Below, piece after piece: positions 18,014 through 29,813 of a stretch of 64,000 bases of DNA. Position numbers and translations under genes: made by a program. The stretch covers positions 496,001 to 560,000 of the forward strand of contig NZ_JADZLT010000049.1 of the NCBI RefSeq assembly GCF_015904235.1, written 5' to 3'. The stretch's first letter is position 1, and each line of letters begins with the position of its first letter. This DNA is from Methylobrevis albus. GTDB lineage: Bacteria > Pseudomonadota > Alphaproteobacteria > Rhizobiales > Pleomorphomonadaceae. The notes under the pieces are model-generated. The model had not been told where the DNA came from. It worked only from the letters and a program-made list of their open reading frames with translations, and ran no database searches.

Positions 18014-19542
18014 TGGATATTCGGGCCGCGGAAATTTCCGCCATCCTCAAGGAGCAGATCAAGAACTTCGGCCAGGAAGCCGAGGTTTCCGAGGTCGGCC
18101 AGGTTCTCTCAGTCGGTGACGGCATCGCGCGCGTCTACGGCCTCGACAACGTCCAGGCGGGCGAGATGGTCGAGTTCCCGGGCGGCATCCGCGGCATGGC
18201 GCTGAACCTCGAGACCGACAACGTCGGCGTCGTGATCTTCGGCACCGACCGCGACATCAAGGAAGGCGACACCGTCAAGCGGACGGGCTCGATCGTGGAC
18301 GTGCCGGTCGGCAAGGGCCTGCTCGGCCGCGTCGTCGACGCGCTCGGCAACCCGATCGACGGCAAGGGCCCGATCGTCTACGAGACGCGCTCGCGCGTCG
18401 ACGTGAAGGCGCCGGGCATCATTCCGCGCAAGTCGGTGCACGAGCCGATGTCCACGGGCATCAAGGCGATCGACGCCATGATCCCGGTCGGCCGCGGCCA
18501 GCGCGAGCTGGTCATCGGTGACCGCCAGACCGGCAAGACCGCGATCATTCTCGACACCTTTCTGAACCAGAAGGCGCTGAACCAGGGCACGGACGAGAGC
18601 GCCAAGCTCTACTGCGTCTACGTCGCCATCGGCCAGAAGCGCTCGACGGTCGCGCAGTTCGTGAAGTCGCTCGAGGAAGCCGGCGCGCTGCAGTACTCGA
18701 TCGTCGTCGCGGCCACCGCGTCGGACCCGGCGCCGATGCAGTTCCTCGCGCCGTTCGCCGGCTGCGCCATGGGCGAATACTTCCGCGACAACGGCATGCA
18801 CGCCGTGATCGCCTATGACGACCTTTCCAAGCAGGCCGTCGCCTACCGCCAGATGTCGCTGCTGCTGCGCCGTCCGCCGGGTCGCGAAGCCTACCCGGGC
18901 GACGTGTTCTACCTGCACTCCCGCCTGCTGGAGCGCGCCGCGAAGCTGAACGAGGACAACGGCCTCGGTTCGCTGACCGCGCTGCCGGTGATCGAGACCC
19001 AGGCGAACGACGTCTCGGCCTACATCCCGACCAACGTGATCTCGATCACCGACGGCCAGATCTTCCTCGAGACCAACCTGTTCTACCAGGGCATCCGCCC
19101 GGCGGTGAACGTCGGCCTCTCGGTGTCGCGCGTCGGCTCCGCCGCGCAGATCAAGGCGATGAAGCAGGTGGCCGGCACGATCAAGGGCGAGCTCGCGCAG
19201 TACCGCGAAATGGCGGCCTTCGCGCAGTTCGGCTCCGACCTCGACGCCTCGACGCAGAAGCTGCTCAACCGCGGCGCGCGCCTCGTCGAACTGTTGAAGC
19301 AGCCGCAGTTCTCGCCGCTGAAGACGCAGGAGCAGGTCGCGGTGATCTACGCCGGCGTCAACGGCTACCTCGACGCGATCCCGGTCAACAAGGTGCGGGC
19401 CTTCGAAGAGGGGCTGCTGCGCTTCCTCCGCGACAAGCACGCCGCCGTGCTCGACGGGATCTGGGCCGAGAAGGCGCTGACCGACGACCTGCGGTCGAAG
19501 CTCAAGGCCGCCATCGACAGCTACGCCAAGACGTTCGCCTGA
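18013..19542 (+). CDS. atpA: ATP synthase F1 subunit alpha
   Basis: Non-catalytic nucleotide-binding subunit of the F1 hexamer, 509 residues, the usual length. Walker A is [10 protein letters not shown] at about residues 170-179, and the RVGSAAQ/SVSRVGS segment with the arginine finger region is present at the expected place. ATG at 18013 follows directly on the atpH stop. A gap of 116 bases, with no obvious terminator, separates it from atpG. Confidence 0.97.
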   Translation: MDIRAAEISAILKEQIKNFGQEAEVSEVGQVLSVGDGIARVYGLDNVQAGEMVEFPGGIRGMALNLETDNVGVVIFGTDRDIKEGDTVKRTGSIVDVPVGKGLLGRVVDALGNPIDGKGPIVYETRSRVDVKAPGIIPRKSVHEPMSTGIKAIDAMIPVGRGQRELVIGDRQTGKTAIILDTFLNQKALNQGTDESAKLYCVYVAIGQKRSTVAQFVKSLEEAGALQYSIVVAATASDPAPMQFLAPFAGCAMGEYFRDNGMHAVIAYDDLSKQAVAYRQMSLLLRRPPGREAYPGDVFYLHSRLLERAAKLNEDNGLGSLTALPVIETQANDVSAYIPTNVISITDGQIFLETNLFYQGIRPAVNVGLSVSRVGSAAQIKAMKQVAGTIKGELAQYREMAAFAQFGSDLDASTQKLLNRGARLVELLKQPQFSPLKTQEQVAVIYAGVNGYLDAIPVNKVRAFEEGLLRFLRDKHAAVLDGIWAEKALTDDLRSKLKAAIDSYAKTFA

Positions 19543-19658
19543 TCGAAGCCTCTCCGGGCCGGCGCGATGCCGGCCCGGACGCGTTGAAGCGGGGCCCTCC
19601 GGTCCCGGTTCGGCGGTGAGGAGCCCGGGTCTCGAGTTGCAGGGGAAGAGGAGCCGAG

Positions 19659-21990
<2,332 letters not shown>

Positions 21991-22080
21991 CCTGCGCTGC
22001 CGTCCAGCGCTGCCTGAACCGAGCAAGGCTCGACGGCGTTGCGGGGTTTTCCGCAACGCCCGTCCTTTGAGGAACCGACC

Positions 22081-22488
22081 ATGGCCGCACCGTTCAAGTT
22101 CGAGCTCGTGAGCCCCGAGCGCCTGTTGCTGTCGGCGGAGGTGACGCAGGTCGACCTGCCGGGCACCGAAGGCGACTTCGGCGTGCTCGCCGGCCACGCG
22201 CCGTTCGTCGCCACGCTCCGCCCGGGCATCGCGACCGTCACCAAGTCCGGCGGCGAGGTCGTCAAGATCTTCGTGCGCGGCGGCCTCGCCGACGTCTCCC
22301 CGGCCGGCCTCACCGTGCTCGCCGAAAAGGCGATCCCGGTCTCCGAAATGAAGGCCGACCAGATCGCGGCCGAGATCGCGGTCGCCGAGACGGCGGTCGC
22401 CAATGCGATCGGCGAAAGCGCCCGCCAGGCGGCGGCGCTGAAGCTGGCGCAGCTCAAGGACCTGGTGGGGTCGCTGAAGGCGGCCTGA
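22081..22488 (+). CDS. atpC: ATP synthase F1 subunit epsilon
   Basis: Subunit epsilon of 135 residues: an N-terminal beta-sandwich ([35 protein letters not shown]) that binds the rotor ring, and a short two-helix C-terminal arm ([19 protein letters not shown]) that can inhibit hydrolysis. ATG 22081 is used because it starts directly at the conserved sandwich, 90 bases after atpD. It is the last gene of the operon and is followed by a strong terminator. Confidence 0.95.
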   Translation: MAAPFKFELVSPERLLLSAEVTQVDLPGTEGDFGVLAGHAPFVATLRPGIATVTKSGGEVVKIFVRGGLADVSPAGLTVLAEKAIPVSEMKADQIAAEIAVAETAVANAIGESARQAAALKLAQLKDLVGSLKAA

Positions 22489-22518
22489 CCCGGGAATTGT
22501 CCCGACGATTGTTTTCAG

Positions 22519-22549
22519 AAGGCCCGGTCGGCAGCGACCGGGCCTTTTT
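22519..22549 (+). terminator. Rho-independent terminator of the atpHAGDC operon
   Basis: Perfect stem of 12 base pairs counting the A-T closing pairs (AAGGCCCGGTCG, loop GCAG, CGACCGGGCCTT) followed by an uninterrupted run of five T. It starts 31 bases after the atpC stop. Confidence 0.92.
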
Positions 22550-22628
22550 CGTGGGCGGCATCCGGAATTCGCCACCGAGCCTCGCGGTCCCTCGACCCGC
22601 GCATGCGGCGGCACGATTGCCCGCCCGG

Positions 22629-23894
22629 TCACTCCGGCCGAGTGACGAGGGCGTTGCCGCTGGCGGCGGCGCGCATCACCGTCTGGTCCTCGGGCAACGT
22701 CAGTGCCGCGAGGCTGCGCGCCAGCGCGGCGCGGGCGTGCTGGCTGACGAGCTCGGCGTGACGGCCGTCACCGGCGCGGGCTAGAATGCCGAGCATCTTC
22801 TGCAGCCGGATCGCGACCTCGAGGATGCCGGCGCCGTCCCGGGCGATCGGGCGGATGAAGTCGTCGAGCAGGTCGTCCGGCGACAGGCGCGGCGCGTAGA
22901 CGGCCGGATGACTTGTGGCGCCCGCGGTCTCCTCCGGCTCGTCGAACCAGCGGGCGAGCAGGCGGGTGCCGGCGGCGAGCGCGGTGATCGCGGTGCCGGG
23001 ATCGTTGATCCCGGGCGACAGCGCGCGCGAGGCGATTTCGGCGAGCACGATCAGGCCGAAGCGGAAGTCGCTCGCAAAGTGCCGCTGCTCGGTCACGGTG
23101 AGGGCACCGCGCAGGGTCTCCATCTCGGCGGCCCCGAGCGGGCGGCGGGTCGCGGCGATGGTGCGGCGCCGGTCGACATAGGCGCCGGGCAGCACGTCGA
23201 GGCGGATCTCGGTCCCGGCGTCGTCCGCGAGCTTGGCGATGGCGCCGATGTCGATGTGCTGGACATAGCCGTCGCGGGCGGCGCTCACCGGAAAGCCGGC
23301 GTCGCTGCCCCAGTCGCCGTGCGGCCGGGCCCCGAGCCCGGGATGCGCGATCCAGCGATCGAGCGCCTCGCCGGCGGCGCGTTCGACCCGCTTGGTGGTC
23401 TCGTCGACGCGCACCAGCGACGAGAGGTGATCCATCCAGCGCAGGAAGGTGACGACGATCCACACCATCACCGCGAGGGTCGCGACGAACAGCGCCAGGC
23501 TGCCCTCGTCGCCGAAGACGCCGAGATTGATCCAGACCAGCGCCGTGACGGCATAGATGAAGGCGCCGAGGAACACCGAGATGGCGTTCTGGGCGGTCTG
23601 GTCCTCGGTGACGAGCGGGGTCGCGCGCGGCGTCACGTTGTCGGTCGCGGCGGAAAAGCTCGAGACCATGGTGGTGAGCGCGAAGGTGGTCACCGGCAGC
23701 ATGCTGCTCGCGAGCAGGCTGAGCATGGTCTCGGTCGCCGCGCGGTCGATGCGGAGCAGCGTCAGGTCGGCGAGCAGGTCGTCGACGACGCTGGCGAGCA
23801 CGACGACCGCGATCGACAGCAGCACGAAGAACACGGCGCGCAGGCCGAGCCGGCGCAGCGTGTTGCGCATGAGAAAGGCGAAGTTGCTGATCAT
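22629..23894 (-). CDS. DUF2254 predicted membrane protein
   Basis: A 421-residue integral membrane protein of the DUF2254 family, function unknown. Four membrane segments can be read in the N-terminal part at about residues 18-38, 57-77, 105-125 and 132-152. The soluble C-terminal 260 residues contain conserved pieces such as GYVQHIDI, the PGAYV strand, FASDFRFGLIVLAEIASRALSPGINDPGTA and a two-helix region. The sequence around ALSPGINDPGTA is the most recognisable family mark. It is the last gene of the leftward cluster and converges on the ATP synthase operon. Confidence 0.85.
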   Translation of the reverse strand: MISNFAFLMRNTLRRLGLRAVFFVLLSIAVVVLASVVDDLLADLTLLRIDRAATETMLSLLASSMLPVTTFALTTMVSSFSAATDNVTPRATPLVTEDQTAQNAISVFLGAFIYAVTALVWINLGVFGDEGSLALFVATLAVMVWIVVTFLRWMDHLSSLVRVDETTKRVERAAGEALDRWIAHPGLGARPHGDWGSDAGFPVSAARDGYVQHIDIGAIAKLADDAGTEIRLDVLPGAYVDRRRTIAATRRPLGAAEMETLRGALTVTEQRHFASDFRFGLIVLAEIASRALSPGINDPGTAITALAAGTRLLARWFDEPEETAGATSHPAVYAPRLSPDDLLDDFIRPIARDGAGILEVAIRLQKMLGILARAGDGRHAELVSQHARAALARSLAALTLPEDQTVMRAAASGNALVTRPE

Positions 23895-23949
23895 GGCGGC
23901 CCCCGGTTACCGTTGCGTGGCGGCGTCGGTCGCGACCGGCCGTCCGGCG

Positions 23950-24531
23950 TCAACGCGCGAGGACCGCGAATCGCTCCGCGACACGGGCGTAGGTCGGCCG
24001 GCGGTGCAGCGGGCCGGTCAGCGGCAGCTCGGCGAGCCGCGTCCAGCGCCATTCGGCGAACTCGGCCGGCTCGTGGGTGTGCTCGGCCGTCACGGTGATC
24101 TCGGCCTCCGCGCCGGTAAAGCGGAAGGCGGCCCAGCGCTGGGTCTGGCCGCGGAACGGGAACAGCTTGTGGCTCGGCGCCCCGCGGACGGGAAAATCAT
24201 AGGGCCACCAGTCGTCGGTGATCGCGACGAGGTCGGCGGAGCGGACGCCGGTCTCCTCGAACAGCTCGCGCCGGGCGGCGGACTCGATGTCCTCGCCGGC
24301 GTCGATGCCGCCCTGCGGCAGGATCCAGTCGGCGCCGGGCGCGACGATCTCGGGGTCGGGCCAGCCGTGGGGGTTGGCGAAGGCGCGCCCCGCGAAGACG
24401 AGGCCGGCCGCGTTGAAGAGGCAGATGCCGACGTTCGGCCGGTAGGGCAGGTCCGGCGACAGCGGCGCCCGCAGCGCCGGGTCGACCGGGGCGGTGGCGG
24501 CCGGGGCGCGCTCGAGCTTGACGGGCGTCAC
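23950..24531 (-). CDS. Nudix hydrolase, second RppH-like copy
   Basis: A 193-residue RppH-type Nudix hydrolase, predicted to remove pyrophosphate from the 5' end of RNA or from a dinucleoside polyphosphate. The Nudix box is complete: [23 protein letters not shown]. The RppH-like flanks [18 protein letters not shown] and TQRWAAFRF are present. It starts with GTG at 24531, overlapping the stop of the upstream Nudix gene by four bases. The first 25 residues are alanine- and proline-rich. Two coupled paralogues in a row suggest a split of tasks. Confidence 0.82.
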   Translation of the reverse strand: MTPVKLERAPAATAPVDPALRAPLSPDLPYRPNVGICLFNAAGLVFAGRAFANPHGWPDPEIVAPGADWILPQGGIDAGEDIESAARRELFEETGVRSADLVAITDDWWPYDFPVRGAPSHKLFPFRGQTQRWAAFRFTGAEAEITVTAEHTHEPAEFAEWRWTRLAELPLTGPLHRRPTYARVAERFAVLAR

Positions 24532-25055
24532 CGGCCGGCGCCGGGGGCTGCGAGGTGGGCGAAGGCGGCGACGACCTGCTCGTAGACCGGCCGCTTGAAG
24601 GCGACGATCAGGCCGGGCAGCCGGTCGAGCGTCTCCCAGCGCCAGGCGCCGAACTCGGGCTTGTGGGCGCCGCCGGCCGGGCGGTCGATGTCGATCTCGC
24701 TTTCGTCGCCCTCGAAGCGGAAGGCGAACCACTTCTGCGTCTGGCCGCGCCAGCGGCCCTTCCAGGATTTCCGCACGAGGTCCGGCGGCAGGTCGTAGGC
24801 GTACCAGTCCGGGGCCTCGGCGATCAGGCTGACGGAGGAGACGTTGGTCTCCTCGTAAAGTTCGCGCTTCGCCGCGGCGAGCGGGTCCTCGCCCTCGTCG
24901 ATGCCGCCCTGCGGCATCTGCCAGGCGTCGTCCGGGTCGATTGGCTGGGTGGAGCCCTCCTGGCGGCGGCGCTGGCCGACGAAGGCGCGGCCATCCCGCG
25001 ACAGCAGCATGATGCCGACGCAGGGGCGGTAAGGCAGGTCGGTGCGGTCGGGCAT
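24528..25055 (-). CDS. rppH: RNA pyrophosphohydrolase
   Basis: RppH-type Nudix hydrolase of 175 residues that converts 5'-triphosphate RNA to monophosphate and starts RNA decay. Evidence is [35 protein letters not shown], the Nudix helix REL-Y-EET and [11 protein letters not shown]. The glycine near the end of the Nudix box is replaced by Asn (EETNV), a conservative change away from the metal-binding glutamates. Upstream of the second Nudix gene with GTGA overlap. Its position next to polysaccharide deacetylase and ctpA is the usual one in Hyphomicrobiales. Confidence 0.88.
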   Translation of the reverse strand: MPDRTDLPYRPCVGIMLLSRDGRAFVGQRRRQEGSTQPIDPDDAWQMPQGGIDEGEDPLAAAKRELYEETNVSSVSLIAEAPDWYAYDLPPDLVRKSWKGRWRGQTQKWFAFRFEGDESEIDIDRPAGGAHKPEFGAWRWETLDRLPGLIVAFKRPVYEQVVAAFAHLAAPGAGR

Positions 25056-25100
25056 CGAGGGCTCCGGGGGGTGATTGATCGCCGGCAGGCCGGCGCGGGG

Positions 25101-26276
25101 TCAGCGCGCGGCGAGGGTGGCGGTGACGGGCACCAGAGTGATGCCGCGGTTCTCGAGGCCGCGGGTCCATTCGGCGATGCGCCGCACCGAGACCGGCAGC
25201 GCCGAGGCATAGCCGACGGCGAGGCCGCGGGTGCGGGCGAGCTGCTCGAGCTGGGCGAGGCGGGCGTCGATGTCGGCGTCGCTCGGCAGCGCGTCGACGA
25301 CGAGATCGGCGCCGGCGACCGGCGTCGACAGCCGGCGGCCGATCTCCAGCGTGCGGCTGCGGCTCGACGAGCCGTCGTCGAAATAGAGCAGGCCGCGGTC
25401 CTTCAACGTGCGCAGCATCGGCTCGACGGCGGCGGGATCGGCGGTGAAGCGGGCGCCCATGTAGTTCATCACGCCGACATAGGCGCCGAGGCGGGACATC
25501 AGCCAGTCGAGGCGCTCGCTGTTCTGCTCGGGGGCGAGCGTCGTCAGCAGCGTGTGCGGGCCGGGGTCGTTGTCGGGGTAGTCGAACGGCTCCAGCGGGA
25601 GTTGCAGCAGCAGTTCGTGGCCGTCCTGGCGGGCGCGGCCCTGCCAGAGGTCGAGGCTGTTGCCGTAGGGGGCGAACGCCAGCGTCACCTCGGCGGGCAG
25701 CTGGCGCAGCGCCTCCTGGGTGCCGCTCTGGCTGAGGCCGATGCCGCCGATGATGATGGCGATCTTCGGCGAGGCGCCGACGATCGGCGGCACGGGGCGG
25801 GCATAGGCGTCGAGCGGGCGGGTGCCGTCGGCACCGATCTTCGGCAGTTGCCCGAAGCGGCCTTCCTCGACGAGCTCGTCGAGCGCGCGCAGCGGCATCG
25901 CGCGGGCGTCGGCGGCGGTGGGCAGCGCGGCGCCGCTGCCGGGCTGGTCGACGGCGGCGATCATGTCGTCGCCGTCGTCCTCGGCCGTGCCGGGGGGGGC
26001 GGCCGCCGCGATATCGTCCGCCGCGTCGAGGTCCTCGCCGCTGCCCGAGCGCACCCCGACCACCGAGACGGCGTTGCCGCCGGTCCGCGCGGCGTCGCGG
26101 TCGATCCGTGCGCTCGCCACAGGCTGGCCGCCGAGCGGGTCGTCGACCATCACGGCCCAGATCACGGCGACCATGACGACGAGGCTGACGGCGGCGACGA
26201 AGATCATCGCGATCGGCCAACGACGCCGCGACGCCTTGGGAATGGCGATGCCGAGCGGGGCCGATAGGTCGTTCAT
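25101..26276 (-). CDS. Divergent polysaccharide deacetylase family protein
   Basis: A 391-residue protein with an N-terminal membrane anchor (about residues 21-44), a long low-complexity linker (about 50-165) and a C-terminal domain of the divergent polysaccharide deacetylase family. The domain begins at KIAIIIGGIGLSQSGTQEALRQLP and includes LLLQLPLEPFDYP, VGVMNYMGARFT and YFDDGSSSRS. This family is regularly found beside ctpA and envC in alphaproteobacteria, which suggests a part in cell-wall remodelling in the periplasm. True deacetylase activity is not established. GGAGAGG is placed just before ATG 26276. Confidence 0.85.
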   Translation of the reverse strand: MNDLSAPLGIAIPKASRRRWPIAMIFVAAVSLVVMVAVIWAVMVDDPLGGQPVASARIDRDAARTGGNAVSVVGVRSGSGEDLDAADDIAAAAPPGTAEDDGDDMIAAVDQPGSGAALPTAADARAMPLRALDELVEEGRFGQLPKIGADGTRPLDAYARPVPPIVGASPKIAIIIGGIGLSQSGTQEALRQLPAEVTLAFAPYGNSLDLWQGRARQDGHELLLQLPLEPFDYPDNDPGPHTLLTTLAPEQNSERLDWLMSRLGAYVGVMNYMGARFTADPAAVEPMLRTLKDRGLLYFDDGSSSRSRTLEIGRRLSTPVAGADLVVDALPSDADIDARLAQLEQLARTRGLAVGYASALPVSVRRIAEWTRGLENRGITLVPVTATLAAR

Positions 26277-26348
26277 CGCCTCTCCGTGCGCTCATCGCGG
26301 CTACGGCCGTGAAGGGCGGTCCGCCCCGCATCCCGCGAGGCGCGAATC

Positions 26349-26373
26349 AAAGGGCCGGGCGAATGCCCGGCCC
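26349..26373 (-). terminator. Terminator after ctpA
   Basis: A 9-bp perfect stem GGGCCGGGC / GCCCGGCCC with a 4-base loop. Read on the minus strand it is followed by TTTGATT. It lies 76 bases past the ctpA stop and before the polysaccharide deacetylase gene, so it may separate or attenuate transcription between them. The T-tract is short. Confidence 0.6.
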
Positions 26374-26448
26374 CTGGAGTCTCGCATGTTCGGTCCCGGG
26401 CCGGAAGCGCCCCGCCGGCTGGCGGGGTGCTGCCCGGTCCGGCGCGCG

Positions 26449-27780
26449 TCAGTTCGGAACCGGCGCGTCCGTTGCCGGCGGGAAGGCACCGTTGGCCTGC
26501 AGGCCACGCAGCAGGTCGTAGGCGTAGTTGAGCTGCTTGTCGTCCTTCGGCTCCGGCGGCACGTAGGCCTGGGAGCCGGTCTCCTCCGAGCCGTCCTGCG
26601 ACGATAGGTGGCCGCGCAGGCTCGCCTCGCCGCGGGTCGCGTCTTCCTGGCCCTTCAGTTCTTCGGGCAGGTCCTGCAGCAGCTCGATGTCCGGCACGAT
26701 GCCCTTGGCCTGGATCGACGTGCCCGACGGCGTGTAGTAGCGCGCCGTGGTGAGGCGGATCGCGCCGTTCTGGCCGAGCGGGATGATCGTCTGCACCGAA
26801 CCCTTGCCGAAGGAGCGGCTGCCGAGAATCGTGGCGCGGCGGTGGTCCTGCAGGGCTCCGGCGACGATCTCCGAGGCCGACGCCGAACCGCCGTTGACGA
26901 GCACGATGACGGGCTTGCCCCCGGTCAGGTCGCCCGAACGGGCGCTGTAGCGGCGGGTCTCGTTCTCGTGCCGGCCGCGGGTGGAGACGATCTCGCCCTT
27001 GTCGAGGAACGCATCCGAGACCGCGATCGCCTGGTCGAGCAGGCCGCCGGGGTTGTTGCGCAGGTCGATGACGAAGCCCTTCAGCTGGTCGCCCGGCAAG
27101 TCCTTGCGGATCTTGTCGATCGCCGTCTTCAGGCCGTCGAAGGTCTGCTCGGTGAACTGCGTCACGCGGACGTAGCCGATGTCGCCCTCGACGCGCGAAC
27201 GCACCGACTGGATGCGGATCACGTCGCGCTTGATCGAGATGTCGAGCGGCTTGTCGGTGCCCTTGCGGACGATGGTGAGCTTGATCGGCGAGTTGATCGG
27301 CCCGCGCATCTTCTCGACCGCCTGCTGCAGGGTGAGACCCTGCACCTGCTCGCCGTCGAGGCCGACGATGAGGTCGCCGGAGAGGATGCCGGCCTTGGCC
27401 GCGGGCGTGTCGTCGATCGGGGTGACGACCTTGACGACGCCCTCCTCCATCGTGACCTCGATGCCGAGGCCGCCGAACTCGCCCTTGGTCTGGACCTGCA
27501 TGTCCTGGAACGATTTCGCGTTCATGAAGCTCGAATGCGGGTCGAGCGAGGTCAGCATGCCGTTGACGGCCGCCTCGATCAGTTCCGCATCATCGGGCGC
27601 TTCCACGTAGTCGGCGCGAATCCGCTCGAACACGTCGCCGAACAGCGTCAGTTGCCGGTAGGTATCGGGGCTCGCGGCGTTCGCGACGCTCACCCGGCCG
27701 AAGTCGACTTGGCCGGCGACGAAGGACGCGGCGGCGCCCAACAGGGCGCCGGCGGCGAGAAGTGACGTTTTCCTGATCAT
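26449..27780 (-). CDS. ctpA: Carboxyl-terminal processing protease (S41 family)
   Basis: Periplasmic serine protease of 443 residues. It has an N-terminal signal or anchor (about residues 5-23), a PDZ domain (about 95-180, with GGLGIEV and GILSGDLIVGLDGE), and an S41 catalytic core. The catalytic serine is in GGSASASE (299-304) and the catalytic lysine is Lys326 in SFGKGS. A C-terminal tail of about 60 charged residues follows. It likely trims lipoproteins or cell-wall enzymes. ATG 27780 overlaps the envC stop by four bases (ATGA), and its ribosome site GGAAGG lies within envC, so the two are co-translated. Confidence 0.94.
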   Translation of the reverse strand: MIRKTSLLAAGALLGAAASFVAGQVDFGRVSVANAASPDTYRQLTLFGDVFERIRADYVEAPDDAELIEAAVNGMLTSLDPHSSFMNAKSFQDMQVQTKGEFGGLGIEVTMEEGVVKVVTPIDDTPAAKAGILSGDLIVGLDGEQVQGLTLQQAVEKMRGPINSPIKLTIVRKGTDKPLDISIKRDVIRIQSVRSRVEGDIGYVRVTQFTEQTFDGLKTAIDKIRKDLPGDQLKGFVIDLRNNPGGLLDQAIAVSDAFLDKGEIVSTRGRHENETRRYSARSGDLTGGKPVIVLVNGGSASASEIVAGALQDHRRATILGSRSFGKGSVQTIIPLGQNGAIRLTTARYYTPSGTSIQAKGIVPDIELLQDLPEELKGQEDATRGEASLRGHLSSQDGSEETGSQAYVPPEPKDDKQLNYAYDLLRGLQANGAFPPATDAPVPN

Positions 27781-29150
27781 CCGCGAACCTTCCGATCTTC
27801 GGAGGCGACCCACCACGGCGACGGGTCGATCGACATTCCATCCTTGCGGAACTCAATATATAGAACGGGCTGCGAGACATTCGAATCCGGCGCCATGGCG
27901 CTCGCGAGCCTCTGGCTGCCCATTTCGCCGATCGGCTCGCCAGTCAGCACGAACTGACCGAGCTCCACGTCGACGGTCTGCATCCCTGCCAGAACGACAT
28001 GATATCCGTCTCCGGCGTTCAGGATCAAGAGTCGCCCGTAAGAGCGGAATTCACCGGCATAGACAACCCAGCCGTCACAGGGGGCCGCGACGCGGGCGCC
28101 GGCACGGGTCGCGACCGACATGCCCTGGGCCGTGCCGCCGAGGCCGGTGTCGTCGCCGAAGGCCTGCACCTCGACGCCGCGAACCGGCAGGTTCAAGCTG
28201 CCGCGGGCACTTGCGAAGGCGATGGCCGGGCTGATCCGGCCACTGTCGTCGATGGCCGGGCGCTCGGCCAGCGCCCGGTCGCGGGCCGCCTCGGCGGCGC
28301 GGCGGGCGCTGTCGAGATCGCGCTCGAGAGCGGCTATCAATTCTTCGAGACTACGGGCTTCGCCAGCGAGATCTTCAGCTTTCATCCGTTCGGTGGCGAG
28401 CGTGGCGGCCGAGTTTTCCTCGAGCTTGCGCTTTTCCTCGACCAGCAGCGCCACCCGCTCGCGCGCCTCGGCGAGGGTTTCGCGGTCGGCGGTGAGGCGG
28501 GCGAGTTCGGCGGCCGCTTCGTCGCGCACCGCGACCAGGGCGGCGAGGTCGGAGGCGAGCGCCTCGGCCTCGAGCCGGATCTCGGGCAGCACGGCGCCGA
28601 AGACGATCGCCGAGCGGATCGCGCCCAGCGCATCCTCGGGCTTCACGATCAGCGCCGGCGGCGGCCGGCGGCCGATCCGCTGCAACGCGGCGAGCACGTC
28701 GGCGAGCACGTGGCGGCGGGCGTTGAGCCGGGTGCGGATGCCGGCGGCGTTGGCGTCGAGCCGGGCGAGGCGCTCCTCGCTGCGGCCGAGCTCGTCCTCC
28801 AGCGGCCCCATGCGGGCGGCGGTGGCGATCAGGTCGTCGTTGAGGCTGGCGCGGTCCTTGGCGATCTCGGCGATCTCGGCGGCGAGCGCCGCCTGGCGTT
28901 CTTCGGACAGCCGGATGCTGGCGCTGATCCGCTCGAGCTCGGTCTGGCGCTTCAGCTGCTCGACCTCGATGGTGCTCGGGTCGACCGGCGCCTGAGCCGT
29001 CGTTTCCGCCGCGGGCTGCGCGCGCGCGTGGCCAGCCCACGCCGGCAGCGCCAGCACGGCCAGCGCGACAAGCGCCCGCACGGCCGCCGACCGGCGGTGC
29101 GGCCCGGCGACAACCGGAGCGTCATGGAGAAATTCGGGTCGGAGGGACAT
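27777..29150 (-). CDS. envC: EnvC-like murein hydrolase activator (coiled coil + degenerate LytM domain)
   Basis: Exported protein with a signal peptide ending near GHARA. About 200 residues of charged coiled coil follow (QLKRQTELERISASIRLSEE onward), with a second helix pair, and then a C-terminal LytM/M23-type domain (GMSVATRAGARVAAPCDGWVVYAGEFRSYG onward). In active M23 peptidases the last strand carries an HxH zinc motif. Here that place reads YHVVLAG, so the second histidine is lost and a peptidase role is unlikely. This fits an amidase activator acting in septal wall splitting. The start is uncertain: ATG 29150 gives a signal of normal length, ATG 29195 adds 15 residues. Confidence 0.87.
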   Translation of the reverse strand: MSLRPEFLHDAPVVAGPHRRSAAVRALVALAVLALPAWAGHARAQPAAETTAQAPVDPSTIEVEQLKRQTELERISASIRLSEERQAALAAEIAEIAKDRASLNDDLIATAARMGPLEDELGRSEERLARLDANAAGIRTRLNARRHVLADVLAALQRIGRRPPPALIVKPEDALGAIRSAIVFGAVLPEIRLEAEALASDLAALVAVRDEAAAELARLTADRETLAEARERVALLVEEKRKLEENSAATLATERMKAEDLAGEARSLEELIAALERDLDSARRAAEAARDRALAERPAIDDSGRISPAIAFASARGSLNLPVRGVEVQAFGDDTGLGGTAQGMSVATRAGARVAAPCDGWVVYAGEFRSYGRLLILNAGDGYHVVLAGMQTVDVELGQFVLTGEPIGEMGSQRLASAMAPDSNVSQPVLYIEFRKDGMSIDPSPWWVASEDRKVRG

Positions 29151-29270
29151 TGCCCGTCGATGCTGCCACGGTCGCGTTAACGGATCGTCAACCATGTCGG
29201 CCGCCGCGTCCGCTCAAGGGCGTAGCGGGCGGAGGTGGCGAAATCCGGGCGGTGCGGCGACCTCGGCGCG

Positions 29271-29753
29271 TCAGGCGCGGTGATAGGGGTGGCCGGCGAG
29301 GATGGTGACGGCCCGGTAGAGCTGCTCGGCGACGAGGATGCGCACGATCTGGTGCGGAAAAGTCAGCCGGCCCAGTGCGATACGCCGGCGCGCCGCGGCC
29401 AGCACCGCCTCGCCGTGCCCGTCGGCGCCGCCGATCAGCAGGGCGAGCGTCGGGGTGCCGCCATCGCGGACGGCGGCGATATGGCCGGCGAAATCCTCGC
29501 TGGTCGGGGTCTCGCCGCGCTCGTCGAGCACGAAGATCGCGCTTCGCTCGGGCAGGCCGGCGAGCAGGCCGGCGGCCTCCTCGTCTTTCCGCGCCGCGGC
29601 GCGGTCGGCGCGGCTCTCGCCGATCTCGCGCACCTCGACGGGGCCGAGCCCCAGCGGCCGGCCGGCCTTGTCGGCGCGGTCGAGGTAGCGCGCGGCAAGT
29701 TCGCGCTCGGGCCCGGTCTTCATCCGGCCCACGGCCCCGATGACGATGCGCAT
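29271..29753 (-). CDS. rlmH: 23S rRNA (pseudouridine1915-N3) methyltransferase
   Basis: SPOUT-family methyltransferase of 160 residues acting on the 70S ribosome near the decoding centre. The family is recognised by the N-terminal MRIVIGAVGRMKTGPERELAARYLDRA, the SAM-knot strand LALLIGGADGHGE and the C-terminal ending RLTFPHQIVRILVAEQLYRAVTILAGHPYHR, close to invariant across bacteria. Part of the rsfS-rlmH-envC-ctpA order. Confidence 0.96.
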   Translation of the reverse strand: MRIVIGAVGRMKTGPERELAARYLDRADKAGRPLGLGPVEVREIGESRADRAAARKDEEAAGLLAGLPERSAIFVLDERGETPTSEDFAGHIAAVRDGGTPTLALLIGGADGHGEAVLAAARRRIALGRLTFPHQIVRILVAEQLYRAVTILAGHPYHRA

Positions 29754-29813
29754 CGCTTCAAATGCCGCGCGGCGGATGCCGGCGGCCCCTCGTTCGATCG
29801 GGTCCCTCGGAGT

